NCBI GenBank assembly: GCA_023228125.1
Contig: JALOBT010000065.1
Span: 1-10,497, forward strand
Direction of reading: 5' to 3'
Source: Candidatus Cloacimonadota bacterium
GTDB taxonomy: Bacteria > Cloacimonadota > Cloacimonadia > Cloacimonadales > Cloacimonadaceae
Length of the DNA: 10,497 bases
The notes under the pieces were generated by a model. The model saw nothing but the letters and a program-made list of their open reading frames with translations, was not told the DNA's origin and did not search any database. The stretch's first letter is position 1; each line of letters begins with the position of its first letter. Below, piece after piece: positions 5,239 through 10,497 of the stretch. The position numbers and the translations under genes are program-made.

Positions 5239-6519
5239 ATGGCTTTAATGTTGCTCGCTCTACTCATATTTGGAGTTACCTACCTGCTGATCATCACAGA
5301 ATGGATCAACAAAATGCTCGCCGCCATGCTGGGCGGCTTTGCCATCATCCTTACCGGCATTGTGACCCAGGATATTGCCTTTCGCGCTATAGATTGGAAT
5401 GTGATCTTCTTCCTGATCGGGATGATGCTGGTGATCTCGGTGATGCGGCAGACCGGAGTTTTCATGTATCTGGCCATCAAGATCGCCAAAAAAGCCAAAG
5501 GCAGACCGCTGCCCATCATGATCCTGATGTATCTGCTTACCACCTTTATCTCGGCCTTTATGGGCTCTGTTACCACCATCATGATCCTGGTGCCCATAGT
5601 GTTACTGGTTGCCAGTGAACTTAAAATCACACCGGTGCCTTTTATCACCACCATGATCATCGCCTCCAATGCGGGTGGTGCAGCCACCATGATCGGTGAT
5701 CCCCCCAATATCTTGATCGGCTCCGCTACAGACTATAACTTCCTGGACTTTATCTATAACCTGACCCCGCCAGTTTTGATCATAACCCTTACTTCGGTAG
5801 GCCTGATCTGGCTGCTCTATCGCGGGAAAATGCGCGTGAGCAACGAAAACCGGGCCAGACTCATGGGCTACAACGACAAAAACCTGATCAAGAATAAAGC
5901 CCTGCTCAAAATCAGCTTGATAGTGCTGGGCCTGATGCTGGCCGCCTTTATGCTGCAAGGAGTTATCAAGATCGAAACCGCCACCATCGCCATGACCGCC
6001 GGGCTGTTTCTCTTGATAGTTTCGGATCGGCACAAGGTGGAACACACCCTGGCTAATGATATAGATTGGGCTACCATCTTCTTCTTTATGGGCCTGTTTA
6101 TGATCGTGGAATCTCTGGTGGAGACAGGATTTATCAATCACATCGCCACCGGTGTAATGGACCTCACGCATGGCGAGCCCAAAACCACCTCCATGGTCAT
6201 CCTCTGGCTGTCTGGAATCTTCAGTGCCGTGATCGATAACGTCCCCTTTGTGGCTGCCATGATCCCGGTTTTGGAACGCCTGGGTGTCTTAATCAATAAT
6301 CCTGATGCCATGCACCCCATCTGGTGGTCTATGGCCCTGGGAGCCTGTCTGGGCGGGAATGGCACCATGATCGGCGCTTCCGCAAATATCGTCGCCATCG
6401 GCATTGCAAACCGCAATGGCTTCCATGTCAGCTTCAAGGAATATACCAAGATCGGTGCACTCTTTGCCCTCAATGCCATAGTGGTCAGCACCTTCTATAT
6501 CCTGATCCGGTATTATTGA
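5239..6519 (+). CDS. ArsB/NhaD/SLC13-type ion or anion permease
   Basis: The 426-aa protein is an inner-membrane transporter of the ion transporter superfamily, with about 10-12 hydrophobic segments. It has two related half-repeats. Each contains a glycine/asparagine-rich re-entrant motif: residues 141-161 (IASNAGGAATMIGDPPNIL) and 367-388 (LGACLGGNGTMIGASANIV). SAVIDNVPF (329-337), with D333 and N334, is conserved in the ArsB and NhaD families. The wording of the first motif fits the COG1055-like group (Na+/H+ antiporter NhaD, arsenite pump ArsB and related permeases) better than dicarboxylate carriers, but substrate cannot be read from the sequence. The start at 5239 has only a distant AAGG (5224-5227); ATG 5248 is an alternative. 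No arsenic resistance genes are adjacent. It is the last gene of the block. Confidence 0.85.
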   Translation: MALMLLALLIFGVTYLLIITEWINKMLAAMLGGFAIILTGIVTQDIAFRAIDWNVIFFLIGMMLVISVMRQTGVFMYLAIKIAKKAKGRPLPIMILMYLLTTFISAFMGSVTTIMILVPIVLLVASELKITPVPFITTMIIASNAGGAATMIGDPPNILIGSATDYNFLDFIYNLTPPVLIITLTSVGLIWLLYRGKMRVSNENRARLMGYNDKNLIKNKALLKISLIVLGLMLAAFMLQGVIKIETATIAMTAGLFLLIVSDRHKVEHTLANDIDWATIFFFMGLFMIVESLVETGFINHIATGVMDLTHGEPKTTSMVILWLSGIFSAVIDNVPFVAAMIPVLERLGVLINNPDAMHPIWWSMALGACLGGNGTMIGASANIVAIGIANRNGFHVSFKEYTKIGALFALNAIVVSTFYILIRYY

Positions 6520-6630
6520 GTAACGCTGGCTTTATCCGGCCGTTGAATCAGCTTCAGCTGGTGCGTGAAACACTGGATTCGTTTGCGTCTCGTGTCGAAC
6601 GAAGCCCTACAAAATCCGTGTCAATCCCTT

Positions 6631-6653
6631 TGACCCGGTCAATTTGTGTGACC
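6631..6653. promoter_or_regulatory. Cluster of three TGACC half-sites
   Basis: TGACC (6631-6635) and its complement GGTCA (6637-6641) form an 11-bp palindrome with a single C at the centre. A further TGACC follows at 6649-6653. It lies about 90-110 nt upstream of xdhA and could be an operator. A TTGACC box at 6630-6635 could also be a -35, but the matching -10 is poor. Confidence 0.3.
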
Positions 6654-6673
6654 ATTAACTTCCTACGGTAACA

Positions 6674-6699
6674 CCTGTACAGAAAAAACACTTTACAGG
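6674..6699. promoter_or_regulatory. 26-bp inverted repeat, candidate operator or leader hairpin of xdhAB
   Basis: CCTGTACAG (6674-6682) and CTTTACAGG (6691-6699) pair at 8 of 9 positions around the A-rich loop AAAAAACA. A possible promoter, TTTACA (6692-6697) with AATATT (6715-6720) and 17-nt spacing, overlaps the right arm. A protein bound here could therefore block transcription of xdhAB. No T-run follows on the plus strand, so it is not an obvious terminator for the permease gene. Confidence 0.45.
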
Positions 6700-6738
6700 A
6701 TTTGCCCTGCTGCGAATATTGGATGCACGAGGTTAATT

Positions 6739-8184
6739 ATGACGCAAGAGCAAAAACCCAGCGGCATCTACCGCTATAATCGGATCAGCTTTTATCTGAA
6801 TGGCAGATTTCAGGAGATCGAGATAGCTCCCGGAATCAGCACTTTGGATCTTATCACCAAACAGCTTCATCTGCAAGGCACCAAATGCAGTTGCAATGAA
6901 GGTGATTGTGGTGCCTGCACCGTGGTGATCGCCCAAAGCAGAGAGGGCAGCATCGTCTATGAGGCTATCACTTCCTGCCTGTATCCCGCGGCCAAATTGC
7001 ACGGAAAACACCTCATCACCGTGGAAGGTCTGGGCAGCCCAGAAGAGCTTCACCCCATCCAACAAGCCCTGCTGGATCATCATGGCACCCAGTGTGGATA
7101 TTGCACCCCGGGTTTTGTGATGAGCCTGTTTGCCTTGTTGGCGAGTGTCCCGCATCCGGATCAGGAGAGCATCCTGGCCGCTCTGGAGGGAAATCTCTGT
7201 CGCTGCACGGGTTACCAATCCATCCTTGCTGCTGCCGAAGAGCTTTCTTTGGGATACGATCCCAGCACCATCGTGCCAGCCTGGTGCCGGGAGCTGGAGC
7301 CCAAACTCTTTGCTTTTGATCAGATAGCGCAGGAGGTGCAGAAGTCTTCCGCCTCGCAATTCTTTATAGCAAATTACCTGCTGCCCGCGGATCTTTCTGA
7401 ACTAAAGGAAATGCTGGCTCAGCATCCCGAGGCCACTCTGCTCGCAGGCGGCACGGATATCATGGTGCAGGTCAATGTGCTGCGAAAACACTTTGACACC
7501 GTGATCGATCTGGGCAATCTGTCCGAACTCAGACAGATCAAGATGAGCAGATCTGGCATCCATATCGGTGCTGCAGTCAGCTACAGCCAGATCATGGATT
7601 CCGGGATCGTAAACTGTGATCTGCCTGAATTGGTCAAGCTTTGCCGCCTGATCGCCTCCAAACAGATTCGCAATTTCGGCACCCTGGCCGGTAATATCGG
7701 CAATGCCTCTCCCATCGGCGATAGCTTGCCGCTGCTCTTGGTCTATGGAGCCCGGCTGGTGCTTTCTTCCCAGAGTTTTACCCACGAATGTGCACTGCGG
7801 GATTTCTTTATCGGATATCGCCTTACAGCGCTGGATACGAGTGAGTTTATTCGCGAAATCATCATCCCCATCCCGCCCCGAACTGCCTTTATCAAGAGCC
7901 TGAAAACGGCCAAACGCAGGGCTGTGGATATCTCCAGCGTGGTTTCGGCCATCCGTATTGATGAGGATGGCAAGGCTGCCCTGGCCTTTGGCGGAGTGGC
8001 AGCGCAACCTGTCTTCTCAGAGTCTTTTGCCTCTGGCTACAATACTGATGCAGATTGGCAGATTCTGGCAGAGCAGGTAGCCCAGGAATTTACTCCGCTG
8101 TCCGATGTGCGGGGCAGCGCAGACTATCGCAAACAGATGATCATCAACCACATCCTGCAATATCAGGAGGCACACAATGGCTAA
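6739..8184 (+). CDS. xdhA: Xanthine dehydrogenase small subunit: two [2Fe-2S] clusters and FAD
   Basis: The 481-aa product carries electrons from the molybdenum site of XdhB to FAD and NAD+ in the cytosol. Residues about 14-90 are a plant-type [2Fe-2S] ferredoxin domain with ligands C52, C57, C60 (CNEGDCGAC) and C80. Residues about 91-170 are the second [2Fe-2S] domain with C119, C122 (CGYCTPG) and C154, C156 (CRCTG). Residues about 205-380 are the FAD-binding domain, with LLAGGTDIMV (234-243) and TLAGNIGNASPIGD (314-327). The CO-dehydrogenase flavoprotein C-terminal domain follows. Length matches the roughly 480-aa bacterial XdhA with fused FeS and FAD parts. GAGG (6729-6732) lies 6 nt before the ATG. 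One oddity is KCSC at 49-52, where many relatives have K-x-GC. The xdhB start lies inside its last codons. Confidence 0.95.
   Translation: MTQEQKPSGIYRYNRISFYLNGRFQEIEIAPGISTLDLITKQLHLQGTKCSCNEGDCGACTVVIAQSREGSIVYEAITSCLYPAAKLHGKHLITVEGLGSPEELHPIQQALLDHHGTQCGYCTPGFVMSLFALLASVPHPDQESILAALEGNLCRCTGYQSILAAAEELSLGYDPSTIVPAWCRELEPKLFAFDQIAQEVQKSSASQFFIANYLLPADLSELKEMLAQHPEATLLAGGTDIMVQVNVLRKHFDTVIDLGNLSELRQIKMSRSGIHIGAAVSYSQIMDSGIVNCDLPELVKLCRLIASKQIRNFGTLAGNIGNASPIGDSLPLLLVYGARLVLSSQSFTHECALRDFFIGYRLTALDTSEFIREIIIPIPPRTAFIKSLKTAKRRAVDISSVVSAIRIDEDGKAALAFGGVAAQPVFSESFASGYNTDADWQILAEQVAQEFTPLSDVRGSADYRKQMIINHILQYQEAHNG
8165..8170 (+). promoter_or_regulatory. Ribosome binding site of xdhB
   Basis: A perfect AGGAGG stands 6 nt before ATG 8177, inside the end of xdhA. 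It fixes the xdhB start and indicates translational coupling, fitting equal production of the two subunits. Confidence 0.75.
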
Positions 8185-10444
8185 ATTACCCTGGCATATC
8201 AATGGCCCCTTGCACGTCAGTGGCCGCTCCCGTTTCATCGGTGATGAAGCTCCCCTCTCCGGCATGTTATATGCCAAATTCTTCTTTTCCCCGGTGGCGC
8301 ATGCCAGGATCATCAAGCTGGATCTCAGTGCTGCCAAAGCCTTTCCGGGAGTTCATGCCGTCTATAGCGCTCAGGATATTCCCGGGGAGAATATGATCGG
8401 CCATGTTTACAAGGATGAGCCGCTCTTTCCGGAAGACATTATCATGTTTTATCATCAACCCTTGGCGATGGTCTTATCCGAGGACGAAAGCATTGCCGAA
8501 GCCGCTGCTGGATTGATCATTCTGGAAGCGGAAGAGCTGCCCGCCGTCTTCTCGATTGAAGAGGCAGACCGGCTAAAGCAGTGGTATATCCCGGAGCGCA
8601 AGATCGAGCGGGGAGATGTGGCAGACGCCTTGAATCGATCCCGCTACAGCATTCATGGCCAGAGCTATACCGGCGGTCAGGAACACTTTTATATGGAGAG
8701 TCAGAGGACGCGGGCGATCCCTACTGATCATGATCTCATCCATCTGCTGTGCGCTACCCAGAGCACCACGGAAGTTCAGGAGATTGCCGCTGTAGTTCTG
8801 GGTATTCCCGCTCACCGGATTGCCGTGGAAGTGCCCCGTTTGGGTGGTGCTTTTGGCGGCAAAGAACGCAGCGCCACGATCTGGGCTGTGATGGCCGCTT
8901 TGGGTGCATTCCTGAGTGCAAGGCCGGTGCAGGTAGTTCTCACCCGCGATGAAGATATGCGAACCACCGGCAAACGCCATCCCTTCCTCAGCAAGTGGAA
9001 GATCGGCTTTGATGAAGACGGTAAAATCTTGGCCTGGGATATCGAACTGATGTGCAATGGCGGAGCTTATGCAGATCTTTCCATCGCCATCCTGGAGCGC
9101 GCTATGTTCCATGCGGAGAATTGTTACCACATCCCCGCTGTGCGGATCAAGGGCCGGGCCTGCCGCACAAATCTGCCCCCGAATACCGCCTTCAGAGGCT
9201 TTGGCGGTCCGCAAGGCATGTTCACCATCGAATCCGCCTTGGGGCAGATTGCCAAAAAGCTGCACAAAGACCCGCTTCAGATCCGCAAACTGAATTGCTA
9301 CCAAAATGGCGATATCACCCCTTACGGACAGCAGATCAAGGAAAGCTCTGCCTTGGATATGCTGAATCAAGTGGCGCAGGCGGCGGATTATCAGCAGCTT
9401 AGCAAAGATATACAAGACTTTAATTCAAGCCATGAACACCTGAAACAGGGCCTCGGCATCATGCCCGTGAAATTTGGCATATCCTTCACCACCTCCTTTA
9501 TGAATCAAGGTTCCGCGCTAATTTGGGTCTATTTAGATGGCAGCCTGTCCGTCTCCACCGGAGGCGTGGAAATGGGGCAGGAATTGAACTCTAAAGTCGC
9601 TCTGATAGTGCAGCGGGTCCTGGGCCTCTCTTTTGAAAAGATCAGAGTGGAATCCTCCCACACCCAACGCACCGGTAATGCCTCTCCCACAGCCGCTTCC
9701 ACCGGAAGTGACATCAATGGCAATGCCGCCCGCATCGCCGCTGAAAAGATCCGCAAGAACCTCACTGAGCTTGCCAGGGTCATGCTTCAGGAGCGCTATG
9801 AGATCGAGAGTGAAGAGCTTGTCTTTGCAGAAGATAAGGTCTTTGCCCAGGCCGAGCCGGAGCAAAGCATCGCCTTTCCCGAACTGATCAAAAGAGCGCA
9901 TCAGACACGAATCCCGCTGGGTGCCTATGGCTATTACGCCACTCCTGATCTGTATTTTGACCGCGATCTGGGGCAGGGACATCCTTTTCATTACTTTGTC
10001 TATGGCGCGGCGATGGCCAGAGTGCAGCTAAATCTCCTCAGTGGCGAACACGAGATTACGAGCGTGAATATCGTGCATGAAAATGGGCAAAGTCTGCATC
10101 CTGATATAGATATGGGGCAGGTGGTGGGTGCCTTTATCCAGGGGATGGGTTGGTGCACGATGGAAGAGCTGGTGATCGATGCCAAAGGCCGCTATCTGAG
10201 TGCAAATCCCAGCACTTACAAGATTCCCGGAGTCCGGGATCTGCCGCGGGACTTGCAGGTGAAAATGCTGAATAGCAAGTCTGCCGAGGCCAGCGTATTT
10301 GGCTCCAAAGCAGTGGGCGAGCCGCCTTTTATGTATGGCCTGGCCGTCTTCTTTGCCCTGCAAAACGCCATTCAGAGCGTGAAACCAGAGGCAGAGCTCA
10401 GCTTTCCGGCCACTCCGGAGGCGATTGTCAGAGCGTTGAACTGA
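8177..10444 (+). CDS. xdhB: Xanthine dehydrogenase large (molybdopterin-binding) subunit
   Basis: The 755-aa subunit holds the molybdenum-molybdopterin cofactor and hydroxylates hypoxanthine and xanthine. It has the aldehyde oxidase/xanthine dehydrogenase a/b hammerhead domain (about 8-125) followed by the two-part Mo-binding domain. Cofactor and active-site motifs are intact: GGAFGGKE (223-230), TAFRGFGGPQG (337-347), TGGVEMGQ in the second half, and KAVGEPP (711-717). E230, R340 and E715 correspond to bovine E802, R880 and E1261. Having both the Glu and the Arg points to purine substrates rather than aldehydes, since aldehyde oxidases replace them. It overlaps xdhA by 8 nt. No xdhC maturation factor is in the window; it may lie beyond 10497 or elsewhere. 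The stop codon touches a tandem repeat. Confidence 0.95.
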   Translation: MAKLPWHINGPLHVSGRSRFIGDEAPLSGMLYAKFFFSPVAHARIIKLDLSAAKAFPGVHAVYSAQDIPGENMIGHVYKDEPLFPEDIIMFYHQPLAMVLSEDESIAEAAAGLIILEAEELPAVFSIEEADRLKQWYIPERKIERGDVADALNRSRYSIHGQSYTGGQEHFYMESQRTRAIPTDHDLIHLLCATQSTTEVQEIAAVVLGIPAHRIAVEVPRLGGAFGGKERSATIWAVMAALGAFLSARPVQVVLTRDEDMRTTGKRHPFLSKWKIGFDEDGKILAWDIELMCNGGAYADLSIAILERAMFHAENCYHIPAVRIKGRACRTNLPPNTAFRGFGGPQGMFTIESALGQIAKKLHKDPLQIRKLNCYQNGDITPYGQQIKESSALDMLNQVAQAADYQQLSKDIQDFNSSHEHLKQGLGIMPVKFGISFTTSFMNQGSALIWVYLDGSLSVSTGGVEMGQELNSKVALIVQRVLGLSFEKIRVESSHTQRTGNASPTAASTGSDINGNAARIAAEKIRKNLTELARVMLQERYEIESEELVFAEDKVFAQAEPEQSIAFPELIKRAHQTRIPLGAYGYYATPDLYFDRDLGQGHPFHYFVYGAAMARVQLNLLSGEHEITSVNIVHENGQSLHPDIDMGQVVGAFIQGMGWCTMEELVIDAKGRYLSANPSTYKIPGVRDLPRDLQVKMLNSKSAEASVFGSKAVGEPPFMYGLAVFFALQNAIQSVKPEAELSFPATPEAIVRALN

Positions 10445-10491
10445 GTCTCTCACAGATCGCACGGATAAGTCTCTCACAGATCGCACAGATA
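10444..10491. repeat. Two tandem copies of a 24-nt repeat
   Basis: Copy 1 (10444-10467) and copy 2 (10468-10491) both read AGTCTCTCACAGATCGCAC, then G or A, then GATA. They differ at one base in 24. The first base of copy 1 is the last base of the xdhB stop codon. The window ends 6 nt later, so more copies may follow. There is no hairpin or T-run to suggest a terminator. The CACAGATCGCACAGAT phrase resembles short-period intergenic repeats found in many bacterial genomes. Confidence 0.85.
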
Positions 10492-10497
10492 TTTGTT

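Noticed and set aside
6574..6601. TTCGTT ... AACGAA inverted repeat after the permease gene as a terminator
   Set aside because: The arms are only 6 bp with a 14-nt gap and no T-run, so chance is a sufficient explanation.
8573..9415. 280-codon minus-strand frame opposite xdhB
   Set aside because: The plus-strand protein has intact catalytic motifs throughout this interval, and the antisense translation shows no known motif or ribosome binding site.
1288..10444. High density of GATC sites across the genes
   Set aside because: Frequent ATC, GAT and ATG codons and common pairs such as Met-Ile and Asp-Xaa explain it; there is no clustering that suggests an origin or methylation switch.

Overview
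The window looks like a bacterial chromosome segment of moderate GC content. It carries a PorX-type response regulator (receiver domain plus PglZ-type phosphodiesterase domain), a hallmark of lineages with a type IX secretion system. Strong Shine-Dalgarno sequences (GAGGAGG, AGGAGG) and sigma70-like -35/-10 pairs argue against Bacteroidota proper, where such signals are usually weak or different. My best guess is a relative of Candidatus Cloacimonadota or another FCB-group phylum. This is inference from gene content and style, not a database match.

Layout. (1) Positions 1-98, minus strand: the 5' end of a gene, probably a glutaredoxin-like/protein disulfide oxidoreductase, with a clear promoter at 134-161. 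(2) Positions 99-746: a long divergent intergenic region. It holds short tandem repeats, a small hairpin, a perfect 24-bp inverted repeat (327-375), a possible 12-codon leader ORF (421-459) running into an 18-bp imperfect inverted repeat (455-522), and a strong plus-strand promoter (671-699). (3) Positions 747-6519: six tightly packed plus-strand genes, probably one operon: an exported MORN/YwqK-like repeat protein, panB, a 204-aa protein with a putative DNA-binding N-terminal part, porX, a PTS-EIIA/tandem-CBS fusion, and an ArsB/NhaD/SLC13-type permease. Junctions are a 20-nt overlap, then gaps of 3, 6, 12 and 6 nt. (4) Positions 6520-6738: a regulatory gap with a 26-bp inverted repeat and a cluster of TGACC half-sites. 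(5) Positions 6739-10444: xdhA and xdhB, overlapping by 8 nt, encoding the FeS/FAD and molybdopterin subunits of a xanthine dehydrogenase. (6) The window ends in two 24-nt tandem repeats.

How the genes may work together. xdhAB form one enzyme that oxidises hypoxanthine/xanthine to urate. In the six-gene operon, the EIIA-CBS protein sits directly before a permease and is a plausible cytosolic regulator of it. PorX is a two-domain regulator whose family acts on type IX secretion, and it lies directly after an unrecognised protein that could be its partner or DNA-binding output. panB supplies ketopantoate for pantothenate/CoA synthesis and appears to be a passenger. No type IX structural gene, PorY kinase, panC/panD or xdhC is present. 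I see no phage, insertion sequence, CRISPR array, tRNA or rRNA.
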